Shown here: positions 33,872 through 48,305 of the stretch, in pieces
Layout of the letters: each line of letters begins with the position of its first letter
Numbering within the stretch: position 1 is the stretch's first letter
From: Acanthochlamys bracteata
Taxonomy: Eukaryota; Streptophyta; Magnoliopsida; Pandanales; Velloziaceae
Length of the DNA: 64,000 nt
Direction: 5' to 3'
Assembly: GCA_019914995.1 (NCBI GenBank)
Contig: CM034139.1
Coordinates: 6,178,461-6,242,460 of the forward strand
Notes under the pieces: generated by a model
The model's database searches: none
What the model saw: the letters and a program-made list of their open reading frames with translations, nothing else
What the model was told of the DNA's origin: nothing
Translations under genes and position numbers: made by a program

Positions 33872-36800
33872 ATATATATATATATTATAGGGCACCCTCA
33901 TCTTTAGGGGCACCGCCCCACTTACAATGCTCCAAATTCAATCTCCTTTGTTAGATAAGAAGCACTATGAGTTAGAATATTTTTGACAAAATTTTAGCTC
34001 AATCGGTTCACAAATGGACCTCCATCCGTTCTCTTAATCAAGAGGCACTATATATGTTTTTAAATTTTTTATTTTTCTATCATTTTGATCAAGAGAATGG
34101 ATGGAGGTCGATTTGTGATCGGATTGAATTGAAATTTTGTCACAAGAATTCTACTCATAATATTTTATATCTAACGGTGGAGATTGAATTTGGAGCATTG
34201 TAAGTGGGGCGGCGCCCCTAAGGGTGGGGGCGCCTCTATCCCATACATATATATACATATGTATATATATATATATATGTTAATTATTATTACTATTTTT
34301 TTTCTTTTTTTTTTTTGTGGTCAGCATCATGTGCTGCAGTGTATACCCAATATTACTTTTGTGAGGAGTGTGTGCATCTCAATTGAATTCTTTAGAATTA
34401 CATGTTCACAAATTCTGCAAATTAGCTTTTCAGTTTTTAATGTCCTACCCTTGGAATGGTTTTGAGTTACAAGGGAGGGATTATCTAGCTGACTGAGGTT
34501 ATCAAAATATGTAGATGGTAGAAGGGCTAGACTATTGGAAATTACCAAATACGTATAGCATCGACATTCTTTACCTTCAAGATGCCGGAGGAACTTATTC
34601 TGTTGTCCTGGTAGTTTTTGACATTTAAAATCTCACAGTGTTTCCCCCTCCATTTCCATCTCCTTTGTCTCTCTCTTCCATTATTTTGAAATCATCTTAG
34701 CCTTCTTTTTAATGAGCATGGAGTATTTTGTTAGTTGGTGTAGTTGTATGAGTGGTATTCTTTATGCTTTGCAGGGATATTCTCTATTGTGATATACTAT
34801 CCGAACAAAGAGATTTATCTTCCCTGGATCATTCAGCGGCTCTTATAGATGAAGAGGATGCAGAAGCTGATTTGTTACTGCATTTCCTCCTTACATTGAA
34901 GGGGTACAAGGAGGAAGAAGCTGCTAAGTTAGTAACCGACATCGGGTGCTTAACAGGGGATATTGAGGAGGTCACAAAGAGGAGAACAACATATTCTGGC
35001 GTTATTCCTAATGAAGTTGAGCACCAGCTTGATGATTCATCAGCATATGCTTATGAGGGACCCCAAAAGGTGGATACTATGCCAAGTTCTTCTGTGCATA
35101 GTGAAGGATTGGTTGAACCCATCAAGAAACTCGAACAAGCATACTTTTCTGTAAGATCTGATATTAGTCAGTCTGGGACTAGTGTCTCAACACGAAGTGA
35201 TGCAGATTTATTGAAAATCCGTGATGGGTGGACACGGTCCCAAACTGAGCACGAAGTGGAACCAAATGATTGTCTTGGAGATTTTTTTAATGGTCTCTGC
35301 AAGTTTGCTCGTCACAGTAAGTTTGAAGTGCTTGGAAGTATGAGAAACGTGGAAATACTCAATTCAGCAAATGTCATTTGTTCTCTTAGTTTTGATCGAG
35401 ATGAAGAGTACTTTGCTACTGCTGGGGTGTCAATGAAGATAAAGATATTTGAGTTCAGTGCTCTTCTAAATGATGCTGTTGACATTCATTACCCTGTTGT
35501 TGAAATGCCAAGCAGATCCAAGCTCAGTTGCGTCTGCTGGAACAGTTACATTAAAAACTACCTGGCTTCAACTGATTTTGAGGGTACAGTGCAGGTTGGT
35601 CTTCTTACACTGCAATCGCCATCCTGTTTTACTTTCACAAGTGTGCTCTACCTTTCCTTTAAAGGGTGGCATATTGTGTCATGTGTCTCTATCGTTTCTC
35701 AGAGGCTTTATGTTTGTATTTCACTTCTCTTTCCTTTTAAATAAAGTCTATATAGAATTGAGTCTCTTGCATCAACTATTCTTGCTCCTCATTGCCAAGT
35801 TTTCTTGCAAGGTTATGTAACTTGATTGGCGTCGATGGCATATGCAGTTATGGGATGCAAGCACGGGTCAAGGATTTACAAAATACACACAACATCAAAA
35901 AAGGGCTTGGTCTGTTGATTTCTCGCAATTTGACCCTAGGAAACTGGCCAGTGGGAGTGATGATTGTTCAGTGAGACTGTGGAGCATTAATGAGGCATGT
36001 TCTTTTTTTTATCCCCCACAAGTTTCTTCTAAAGAAGAGAACTGATGTTCTTTTTTTTTTTTTTTTTTTGTTGGTATGGCAGGTTAATTGCATTAATACC
36101 ATCAGAAACAAGGCAAATGTTTGTTGTGTGCAGTTCTCTCGACACTCATCCCATCTGTTGGCATTTGGCTCTGCTGATTATAAGATATACTGTTTTGACG
36201 AACGATATACGAGAATCCCGTGGTGTACGTTGGCTGGGCACGGGAAGGCTGTAAGCTATGTAAAATTTGTGGATCACAAGACAGTTGTTTCAGCTTCTAC
36301 TGACAACACTCTTAAGCTTTGGGATCTTAACAAAACTAGTGAGAATGGTTTATCAACCAGTGCCTGCAGTATGACCTTTACTGGTCATAAAAATGAGAAG
36401 GTTAGCGGCCACCTTCCATTTCCAGTCTAGCTCTGTAGTGTAACTTTGCCATGCTTTTTAGAACATTTTTTTCCATGGATACTGATGATTGTTATTGTTC
36501 AGAATTTTGTAGGGTTGTCTGTTTCTGATGGATACATCGCATGCGGTTCTGAAACAAATGAAGTAAGTTAATTGGATAAGATGTCACCCTGTCTTATTTT
36601 TCGGATTTCAATTACATACACCTACATTTGCAATCTAGTATGTTTACTTTGACCAACCTAATGTAGTCATCCATTAAGGCGTCTCCAAAGCCATCATTGA
36701 GTAGCCTTTTTCAACATCTGTTATGCAGGATGCCAAGCGGATGTAGCACCCATGTACTTTAATGGCAGAGTTTACGGTAGTCCATCCTGTTTAGAAATTA

Positions 36801-37210
36801 TTTTAGTTCTTGTTTGCTTAGAGAGGCAGACCATTCTGCTGATTCGTTCTGTTTACATCACTTGATGTGATGTGCACATGGAGCCTGTTTGTTTTTTTAT
36901 TTTTTTTAATTTGTTTACTGCTTGTTTGTCCAAACTCCTGCAAGATCCTTTTGAGTGCCTTTATTGGTCAGATAGTCATATTTGTTTCGTTCTGACAAAA
37001 TATGGTTTGATATTGCAGGTATTTTCGTATTATAAATCCTTTCCTATGTCAATGGTTTCTCACAAGTTTGGTTCCATAGATCCAAAAATGGGACAGGAAA
37101 CTCGTGATGATGTGGCACAGTTTGTATCAAGTGTCTGCTGGAAAGGAAATTCAAACATGCTTGTTGCTGCAAACTCCGGTGGCAGCATTGAGGCGTTGCG
37201 CTTAGTTTGA
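31771..37210 (+). CDS. SPA1/2: SPA1/SPA2-type protein, COP1 partner (kinase-like, coiled coil, WD40)
   Basis: Coding exons are 31771..33225, 33562..33719, 34775..35594, 35848..35994, 36083..36400, 36503..36562, 37019..37210: 3,150 nt, 1,049 aa (Arabidopsis SPA1 and SPA2 are about 1,030). The N-terminal third is poorly conserved but contains [15 protein letters not shown], typical of the SPA1/SPA2 group. A kinase-like domain spans about 285-560 (SLREWL, then WYSSPEE and [10 protein letters not shown], then [22 protein letters not shown]). A coiled coil follows at about 565-690. WD40 repeats run from about 735 to the end ([45 protein letters not shown]). SPA proteins form the CUL4-DDB1-based COP1/SPA ubiquitin ligase in the nucleus that degrades HY5 and other light-signalling factors. 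Intron 4 (35995-36082) needs a GC donor. Intron 2 carries a foldback transposon. Confidence 0.94.
33820..33886. repeat. TAAA/AT microsatellite in SPA intron 2
   Basis: A run of AAAT/TAAA tetranucleotides (about 33822-33873) passes into an AT dinucleotide run and abuts the foldback element at 33887. Confidence 0.9.
33887..34239. mobile_element. Foldback element with about 150-bp inverted arms, in SPA intron 2
   Basis: The left arm (about 33887-34042) begins TATAGGGCACC and continues CACCGCCCCACTTACAATGC, CCAAATTCAATCTCC and CGACCTCCAT-like sequence. The reverse complement of the right arm (about 34083-34239) repeats this in the same order (GGGGCGCC, GCCGCCCCACTTACAATGC, CCAAATTCAATCTCC, CCTCCATCCATTCTCTTGATC). 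Arm identity looks roughly 80%, by eye. Only about 40 bp separate the arms, so the transcript could fold into a long hairpin. It has no coding capacity. Possible classes are foldback or Mutator-like terminal repeats. Confidence 0.85.
34243..34282. repeat. AT/TATACA microsatellite
   Basis: A TATACATATGTATATATAT run directly follows the right arm of the foldback element; AT-rich simple sequence therefore flanks the insertion on both sides. Confidence 0.85.
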
Positions 37211-38190
37211 AAAACTTGGATTTATGGTTCTCCAGTTAAGGGTACATGTAGAACTCAAATACTTGTTGTGTTAGTTGATTCAACTACGAGTAACACAGAG
37301 CATCCATATTTTTCAATGTTGCCAATACATATACCTTTGCTCAAGTGCCAACAGGAATCCGTCCTCTTCTGAGGTTGTTGTCGATGCGGAGAAATGAAAA
37401 GTTGCCTATATAAGCTTGAGATCACAACCTCCAAATGAGATCCGTTGCTCGCACGACTCTCAGGTTATTTTTCAAGAATTCAATAAGTCATTTAATCTGA
37501 CAACATCAAATGGTAACTGCAGTTCTTTGTTGGCACCTTTGTAATATGGATATCAGTACCGGAAGCTAATGAACTTTGTTCTTTCTTTGGAGCTACCCCA
37601 CAAGTTTGAAGGGATTATTCAGATGAGTAGGATCAAAGTCTGGTAACAGGTTGGAACAGAAAGTGTAGAAAACTTGTACAGTGAAAATTTTGTAGTTTCA
37701 GATTTGTATAGTTCTTCAAAGCAGTTCTCTGTATCCACTAATATAGCAGCATATATTAATTCCCGGTATTTCGAGGAACGGGATCATTTGACCATAGACT
37801 AACATGACCATCTACAAGTTTTGTGCTTTAAGAGACTTCTTCTTCATTCTTGTTTTGTACAAAGAAGAGATCAATAACAGAGAAGTTTCTTTTTCTTCCA
37901 AGTAATGCTGAACTTGTATCTTGCATTATGTTTGTTGTTTTTCTGTGCCATTCGATGGATTGATCTTTTACATTTCCCAAAGGATTTAATGAGATGAGAA
38001 AAGAAAGTGAAAAAAGGAAATGCAGTAAAACCTTGGTTTTGTGTTTTCTCCTGTATTAATTAGTAACTCAACGTAGCTTGCTTTCTGTCTTCGTTCTCAA
38101 ACTGTGTCCGCGAGAAGGAAGAGTTTTCTCAGGTTTAACGTTCGGCCTTGTTCCTGAAATCATCGACGGAATAGATCACAGAAAGATGTG
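37211..38190. other. SPA-like 3' UTR and downstream flank
   Basis: No gene is visible. The 3' UTR of the SPA-like gene should occupy the first few hundred bases. The region from 37500 to 38150 is mixed, non-coding sequence. Confidence 0.5.
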
Positions 38191-38194
38191 CTTA

Positions 38195-38625
38195 GCAAAC
38201 CAGTTGAACTTTCAGCTCAAGAAAATTGAAAAGAAGGGAATAACTTATAGCTGATTGCCAGCTGCTGGATTTCAGATACAACTTCTTGACAGATCCCTTC
38301 TTGCTGCTGCTTTCGGAACTAAACAGTGATGATGACTTCGAGGAAGTCATGGAAGTTGACATTGAATCTTCAGACATCATCAGATATAATGAAGAATCTT
38401 CATCTCCACAGATTGAAGTATCCTTACTGCTTCCTGTTTCTGAACTCTTCTCTTTCAAGCTCAAGTTGCTTTCCCCCGCTCTATAACTCTATAGGAAAAC
38501 ATCTGTTAAGGGAATTGCTGGGACCTTCTGATTCTCTTTTGATGCCCAGGTTTTCAAACTCGTGCATATACTGAGTTCAATGTCAACGTAATCTACTGGA
38601 GGAACAGGTGAAACAGGCTGACTAT
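38195..38625 (-). pseudogene. Ser-rich protein remnant on the minus strand, possibly MAKR-like
   Basis: One minus-strand frame reads SPVPPVDYVDIELS at about 38610-38570, meets an in-frame TAG near 38490, and continues in the same frame through a Ser-rich stretch (MSTSMTSSKSSSLFSSESSS) to KSSSWQSAI and a stop near 38195. An acidic DYIDME-like start and a Ser-rich tail ending in SIQSAI are features of plant membrane-associated kinase regulators (MAKR/BKI1-like), but the central conserved box is not seen. This could equally be an unrelated relic or an exon pair around a short intron. Confidence 0.3.
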
Positions 38626-38652
38626 GATAAGGATTTTAATATAACCAGGCGG

Positions 38653-38730
38653 CGGTTGTTGCTTTGTTGTTTCTTTGCCGGTGGCGCACGGCCAAGCTCC
38701 GGCGCCTGCACCTACCAGTGATGCTAGTAT
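38653..38730 (+). pseudogene. Arabinogalactan-peptide (AGP16/20-like) relic
   Basis: The plus strand encodes PVAHGQAPAPAPTSDA (about 38679-38726), the mature core of plant AG peptides (hydroxyproline sites in APAPAP and the PTSD motif before the GPI-signal part). Just upstream, a hydrophobic signal-peptide-like AVVALLFL lies in a different frame, so a frameshift separates signal and core. The expected GTSIDQGIAYLLM-type tail with the GPI-attachment signal is not found in the next 600 bp. It is therefore a truncated, frameshifted relic. Its position between the SPA-like and MTM1-like genes fits the location of AGP16 in Arabidopsis. Confidence 0.5.
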
Positions 38731-39604
38731 TTTATTATTTTCATTTTTTTTTTCATTCATTAGATGTGTTGATAATGTGTAATGGTGCCTGCGTTTTGTT
38801 CGATAGTGTTTGGCGAAACTGATGTTTCTAATAGGTAGACGTTCGATTATTTAATTTTTTGGGAATAGCATTTTATACAGGGTTGGTTAGTTAAACATTT
38901 TTTCATCACTAGTTTTTTCTGAGCAACTTGAAATTTCTGAATTATAGTAGAATAAGTGCTTGCATTCCTTGAGAGCGTACGCTCAACTACTTGAGCATAG
39001 TGTTACTGCTGAGAAACAAATCTACCATTTTAGAAGCAGCAATCGTTTTCTTTTTCAATCCCAAAAGAATGAACAGATAAAAACCCACCAACAAAGTAAA
39101 CATTGTTCACCAGTATCCGAGGAGTTTCTTTCCCTTCTCATTGAAGCGAGCATCTGCCAAAACAAATATTTATGGAAAATTTCTGATACATCCACTAGCC
39201 GCAGACATTGAAGTCTTTCGATATATGGAGACTAACTATTACAAACTCATTGCCATGCCTGCTATGATCTAGAAATTTTTCTCTTGATTCAAACACGGAG
39301 CAAACGTCCTAGCTAAACAGTTTACAGATGGCTATGGATGTTAGACTAAAGTGAGTGGAGGATTTTTATGTATCATCAAAATTGGGGTGCAGCAATACTC
39401 TGCTTCCTGCATGACCTTCAGAGCCATCTGCTGGCTGCCAAAAAAAGACTGTGAATACTGACAGTATCCTTTGCTCATAACGGAAGTCTTCAGAGAGGAA
39501 CAAGTCCTTTAACTTGCTGCAAAATCCACCCTTGTGAATTCCTTGTCGGATCCTAACCAGGTATGAATATTCCACTTGGCCTTTGGCATTTCTAGGATCT
39601 CCTA
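38731..39604. other. Spacer downstream of the carrier gene
   Basis: No gene is visible. The right half is probably the 3' UTR of the minus-strand mitochondrial carrier. Confidence 0.5.
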
Positions 39605-42600
39605 CTACTCTTGATTCAAATGTTTTGAGTGTGTTCGATGCAAAACATATTTAGCAACCTCATAGAAGGATACTACAATTCCTACAGAAGGACCAGCTCG
39701 TGCGACACGAGGACCTACACCGGTGAAAAGACTGCTAAATCCCCCATCCCTGCAATAAAGAATGATTAGTTTACCCTTTTTATTATACAAGCAGCATTTG
39801 ATTTTACTTGAGATAAGCTCAAAATAAGATAAAAATAAAGCACATGCAATTTATATAAAAACACAGGATCCATTATTAAGCACCTGAGACTGCAAATTAT
39901 TATATAAACATAAAAATGAAAAGGAAAACCAAAACATTAAAGCATTGATATGTACTCTGCAGTGAGTTGGCTGGGAACAGTACAACCATAATAAATGGTT
40001 CAGCAGAGATATAACTATAAGCATAAGTTCAGAGATAAGCACCTCCAGATTTCCATCAAAGTTTGCCTTGTTGTCATGTTAAGTGCCCTTGTATGGTCCT
40101 TCTGTTAAATAACAGAAAACATGTCAAGAAAAAATGCATTATAACAGCAATGACTGCTGATGGAATTACCTCAATTTGCCGCCTCGTTTTTGCTACATCA
40201 AGAGGACATGTAGCACCAGCAGCTAGGCTCCCTGCGAGAAACCCAGCTGAAAAGTTTGCTGCCAAAATACCCGCCGCCGCATTCTCCTTTTCAGGTAACA
40301 TTCCTAGCAATCTTCTTCTTATCTGAGAAACATTATGAGATGTCATTAACATAATGGACAATGATGGAGCAGGAGCATATCACTATTTAACAGACACCAA
40401 CCGGCTCAAGCGTCCACCAACATATTGCAGAGAAAGGAACATCACGTGCTAGCTGAGCTCCAACACCCGTCCATAGTATTCGATAACCTTGGACTGCATG
40501 TGAAAGAATCAGCTGGAGGCAAATGTTCACATCTAGAAGTCCATAAAGGATGCGGTAATTTATAATTACACATGTAAAACCAACATACAGTTGAGGTTAT
40601 TTGCACCCTTTGATGGATAAGGAAGACCTGCTAATGTTTTCCACATGCCTGGTAGTTTAGTTCCATTTGGAAACTCTTTGTAAGCCTGCATTCATCATAT
40701 CACCAGACAACATAAGAAACAATACACTAGCAGCCACTGCCAAAGCATCAAAAGTCAAAACCAATTCACAAAAGGATGGCACTTAAAACTGAATGTTCAC
40801 AGTTCAATAGTATCATAGTGTTTTCCCTAAAGTTAGTTCTAAATGTCATAGTTTTTTTCCCTAAAAGTGGTTGCAAATTGATAATGTGTAGCATAAAAGT
40901 TCGTCAAAGAAAGAATAAAATGTCTACCAACAGGGTGACAATTTCATGATGAATACAAACTATATCATTAAACTTGCTTTTACAAGGAACAAAATGTCTA
41001 ACACAGAGTGACCATTTCATAGTGTCATCTTGTCATGCATGTATGTTATCCTTATCCATGATTCTAGAATTAGACTGGTTTTAAGGAGAAACATCTCTAA
41101 TATCTTTTCCTCAGTTTCACAGACAATTGAACTCAATTAGTGACACTTACTCAAATTGTAATGCATATGACACAATTAATAAGAAGATAGCATTGAGAAG
41201 TTTTTTCCAAATTTCAGATTTCTTTCAAAATACATGATCAGATGTCTACCTGCATCCTAGTTCTTGCCAGCTCGATAGGTGAACAAGCAATGCACGCTAA
41301 TGAGCGAGCAACAGAACCTGCAACTGGTGGAGTATATGGCGTCAGACTAGGAGCATTCTTAGTTGTGAATTCTTCAAGCCAATTGTGAAAAACATCATAG
41401 CAAGGCAAGTATATCCCCACCTGTGAGAAACAGTCACATCCCCGTCAACGATTTTAAAAAATGATAGAAGGCACTACATCAATCTGAGACAATCCAACAG
41501 CAAAATAAGTTATAGATATGGCTTTTCTAGAACAATAAGGTCCCTAGAGGACACAAAGCAACATCCTTAAATAACAACCATCCAAAAGGTCCTCGTTCAT
41601 TTGTGATAAATGGTCATCTAAGTAAAACAGATAAGAAAGACCTTCAACTGCATCAAGATAACGATACACAGACAGATACAATGCCACATTAACTCAAATG
41701 AAGGAGCACCAAAATTTTAACCAAAAGAAAACTTACAGAAGGTACAGCTAATGCTAATGCTGCATTTGTGCCCCTCCACAACCTACGAAATCCTTCCTGT
41801 AAATTTGATGATGGAAAGAAATAATCATTTTAGAACTCAATTTTCAAAGAATAGCTTCAAGAGTCGGAGGACTAAAAATTAGTAGGATTTACCTGTCTGA
41901 TGACTTTATAGAAGACATCCAATGTCCCCTTGTACTGAAAACAATCAGGGGGGCAAAAAAGTTCAGTACCAAATATACCACCACGAGTGCATGATGGAGA
42001 ACATCTGAAATCTGAAAACATCTGAAAAGTATAATTTACTTTCAGTTTAAACAACTCGACCACAAAAATGAAACAGAAAATGACCAGTTGAGCTCAAAAG
42101 CGTAAAAGAAAATAGAAAAGAGCACAACATAGAGCTCCTAACAAGCAAAGTGGCCTTCAAAAGCAAGAGAAACTAGGTAGATCATGACAGATAACAACGC
42201 AGTATAGAAACCTAAACTGAACTTATCTAACCTAAAAGGTTGGCCCCCCAGGCTCTTCAATAAGGTTAAATGTTCATTAATTTTGCACCTATTCAGACAA
42301 ACTTAGACACTTCAATAGGGTATTGTTAACAGAACCTTTCCCTTAATGTGCTAAAGCTCAGCTCGGCTTGTAAATATGCCTTTTTCCATAAGAAAGACAC
42401 CCCATGAGGGAGCTTCTATCAGGTAATATCATCTCCATGATGTGCTGTACCATAAAAAACTAATGTGCTTCAAGGAGATATATCATGGTACTAATATATA
42501 TTCTTATCAAAGATCTAGTAACAAGAAGTACATGTTCTAAATATAGTTCAAAAAAGCTTCATGCAATAACAAAAGAACTTCCCAAAAAAAAGCTACTTCA

Positions 42601-43450
42601 TTAAGTACCTACAATCTTGTCCAACTAAAATAGCCTACACAGGTACTTTACATGATGCCAAAATAATATAAAACAGCTATATCAAGGCAACTTACGTTTG
42701 GCCCAAGGGGGGCAATATGCCTCCCAGCTTGATACTGAGGATAATATGGAACACCTGCTGCCTGTGCTTGCAACCGTGTCTGTAAGAAGAACACAGACAA
42801 TGTCATCATATAGATCATAATCATTTTTTTATGTAATAACATCAAAACCTTACTCCTTGTTTATAATTAAAACTCCAATAGCTAACCACCAACTTCTAAA
42901 TGTATACATCAATTCTGATTAAGCAATCAGGCACCAAAATCTCAGAGCACAGTATAAACAGGTGAATGCAGAGAACCAGCAATTACAAAAACCACAAGAA
43001 ATCAAGCATTCACTCAATACTATAATGAGTTCATAGTTCCATAGAAAAATAAAAAAGAACAGAATCTACAAAAGATTGAAGGAAACAAAACACAAAATAA
43101 GGAACGGCCATTCTGAATTCTGAGATCGTTCCTATATAAAACATGCGATCCAAATTCTTCCAAACTGCAATATTTAGACAACCAACAAATCAAACGAACA
43201 AAAGAAATCTCACCTTGGCTACATCAAGCGGGTTAACAAGCACAGCAGATAGCACAGCAGCACCAGCCGCTGACACCGCTCGTTCTCCGAACCCCATCTC
43301 AAAATCCCCCGGCAGTCTTCTGGAATTCGAGCACAAGGAAGAAGGAGTAGATGAAGAAGAAGAAGAAGCTTCGGGCATGGACCCCGTATCTACTCTCGCC
43401 GCCGCAGTCATCCACGCCGGAATCCCATTCCTCGATCCACCGCCAACCAT
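39605..43450 (-). CDS. MTM1: Mitochondrial carrier, MTM1/SLC25A39-40 type
   Basis: Ten coding exons: complement(39605..39749, 40043..40101, 40170..40322, 40402..40493, 40589..40685, 41250..41420, 41737..41796, 41893..42021, 42696..42779, 43214..43450), 1,227 nt, 408 aa. The three carrier repeats show NPLDVAKTRLQ, SPIELARTRMQ and CPLDVAKTRRQIE. The first matrix loop has four Cys in two CxxxC pairs (CSPSC and CPPDC), a hallmark of MTM1/SLC25A39 carriers. Yeast Mtm1 is needed for manganese loading of mitochondrial superoxide dismutase, and mammalian SLC25A39 is tied to mitochondrial glutathione import, with loop cysteines in Fe-S-linked control. The protein acts in the inner mitochondrial membrane. 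The start is the ATG giving MVGG, as I recall for plant homologues. A plant substrate is not established by sequence. Confidence 0.92.
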
Positions 43451-45162
43451 TGCCAAAAGCCTAATCTTCAATCACGATCTCAGAGATTTTCAATATGGGG
43501 GAAAAACAATAACTGAGACCGCTGTACGGTAAAAAAGGAATGAAGTTTGTTTTGCGATCGCTTATTTCTGGAAGGTTTTGCGGCGGCGCGGCGAGATGCA
43601 TGGGCCTTCTTCTATTTGGAGGGAAAATGGAAACCACCACTGGACTGGAAAATTTTGCTGACGTGGATTAATCATACAGTCATTGTAACAGCTGTATAGG
43701 ATTTGTGGAGAACGAAGTGTTGCCGTGCGGAAGAAGAACGAAGCATAGTGGTGGTAAAGTGTGACGGCGGCAGGTGTTAAATGTGACACGTAAGCAATTC
43801 CGTCACCGTTAGTTTAACGTCGTTGTCTCACATACTACTGCTACTCTTAATTCAAGTTCAACAAAATTGTACTGTACTGAATTTTTCGTAGTCTTTTCTT
43901 AGATTTTCTAGACAGTTTTGATCAATTCATAACATCAGAGATTTTGAACACTTCATCCAAGTTAAAAATTATTTAAATGTTGAAAAACAAAAGTAGACTG
44001 AATTAACAGAAATTGAGTTGCATGGAACAGATAGAGCATATGGTAAATCTAAACAGATGAAGAACTAGTAATAAGATCAAAAGAGAAGGAATGATCACCA
44101 TTGCAGTCATGGAAGCTTGCAATCCACAGAAACTGCAACACTCTTTCCTCTGTTGAATGATTTCTGCAACAAGCTTGCAATACACTGAAATTAAACCTCC
44201 CTCCCTCCTCAACCTCAAAGAGGTGAAAAAAAGAAGGGACACGATCTTCATCATCGCCACCCGATATGGCAAAAGCTTTGTTTCATTTCTTCCTTGCTGC
44301 TGTTATTGCATACGTTTAACTTCGCCAGTGGAAGCTAGAAATCATGTTGTTGTTGGTTCAAGATTTGGGTGGAAATTTCGGAAGAATGGTTGTTTTAGAT
44401 TCATACGGAGTTTTTTGGTTGAAATGATGAATGTTGTTAATTTGTTTGTGCTTGAACAAATGCAGTTTAATTTTGAAGCAGCATGAGATAGTCAACATGT
44501 TCCATAAACGGTCCGACCATCTTCAACGTGACCGTGCAGGGCTGCTTACTTCTACTGTGGAACTGGTCTGCACTGTGATTTCTAAAAATACTATTTATAG
44601 TAATCTATTTTTTATAACTCACTTTATAATAACTTATTTTCAGTATAAAAGAACATGCTCTAAAAGAAACCCCACCCCTAAAGGATATTACAAGAAAGTA
44701 TATGAAGCTAGATTTCTTGATAAGAAATTTTCCAGTTATAGATGAATAATTATAAACAAACTCCATCAGGTACTACTTGTATTTATCAGAACAGGCAATT
44801 CCATTTAAGCCTATCTCTAATGGACAAAAAGTAACACCCACCATTATCAAGAAGCAAGTTGTTACTCGACCAAGTCATTCTTCTGTATGGCAACCTCACT
44901 GGAATGAAATGAATAACAAACCATCAACTGAAAGATAGGTAGAATGCAATCACAAAATCCAATTAAACATCAAGTGATTAATCACAAGAATCACAACAAA
45001 GGTTTGAATCTTTTTCCAAAAGGACCAGGTGGGGCTTTTCCTTTCCTACTAGTCCCAACAGCGAGCGTGGTGGGAGAACGAGGAGCAAACAACTTAATTC
45101 TTACATATAACAGATAAACATATATGGAATAACCCACAAAGATCCCCAATATTCATCATTGA
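43451..45162. other. Carrier promoter side and spacer
   Basis: The region just right of 43450 should contain the leader and promoter of the carrier, with ACGT cores near 43661 and 43790. 43850-44760 has no recognisable gene. From about 44800 to 45162 is probably the 3' UTR of the ubiquitin-conjugating enzyme. Confidence 0.5.
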
Positions 45163-47452
<2,290 letters not shown>

Positions 47453-48305
47453 CGCTCCTTTAAACTCCTTCCTGCAAGAAACAACTAAAACAGATCGAAT
47501 CCAAAACAACGGCTTGGGGAATCAATCAACAAACAACTTAAATGAAGTAGAAGAAGACTTGAAGATTGAGATTGAGACAGAAGCTAGCGTGCGGACCTGG
47601 AAAATGTTTACCAAACACGGTAACAACTTTTTTTTTGTTGGTGTTATTGTTTGAAGATTGGATTCCACTACTCTGATACAGAGAAACGAATGATAGAAGA
47701 GAAGAGTTCGCTTTTTGTAATTGGAACTTAATTTTCTTTTTGTTTAGCCTATGATCTGCGCGTCTTGCAATAACGTTATCCATGTTGGTTTATAATGAAA
47801 TTATGGCAATTTGGTGGTCCACATTGCAATAATTTGATAATTAATGGAGCGAGCGGTGGGATGATTTGATGGGACAGTTGGACAGACGGTGGGCCGCACG
47901 ATATCGCGTGAATGTCACGTGAGAAATCGGACGGTGGCATATGATTGTTTAGAAAGTAGAATATTTGATTGGCCGGTCAAGATCAATTCTGATACAATAG
48001 ATTCAAAAGCAATGGATAGCAATGAATGGGCACAAAGAAGGAAGACCATTCGTTCATCGGTCTTCTTTAAAAAGAAAATTCATTCATTTGTAAACTATTC
48101 AGCAGAAGATAAGACTAGCAATTTTGCAGAACCGTCACTCCCAAATCCACAAATTACAACGTTCTGGAACAAGACAAAATGCAATTTCACAACAAACATA
48201 AATTGTTCTAGACAACCATCAATCAAAAGTATAATTCATGATGATAAGATACAACAGCGTACCGCAGACAGAGAGATTAAAGAAGCAGAACGATGGTATG
48301 TTAGG
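47453..48305. promoter_or_regulatory. UBC promoter and leader; VPS25 3' flank
   Basis: This spacer holds the minus-strand UBC leader and promoter (including the G-box at 47916-47921) and the 3' UTR of VPS25. No independent gene is supported; a plus-strand frame through 47889-48401 overlaps the last VPS25 exon in antisense. Confidence 0.5.

Noticed and set aside
43143..43532. 129-codon plus-strand ORF over the carrier's first exon
   Set aside because: It is antisense to exon 1 of the MTM1-type gene, which has clear family similarity.
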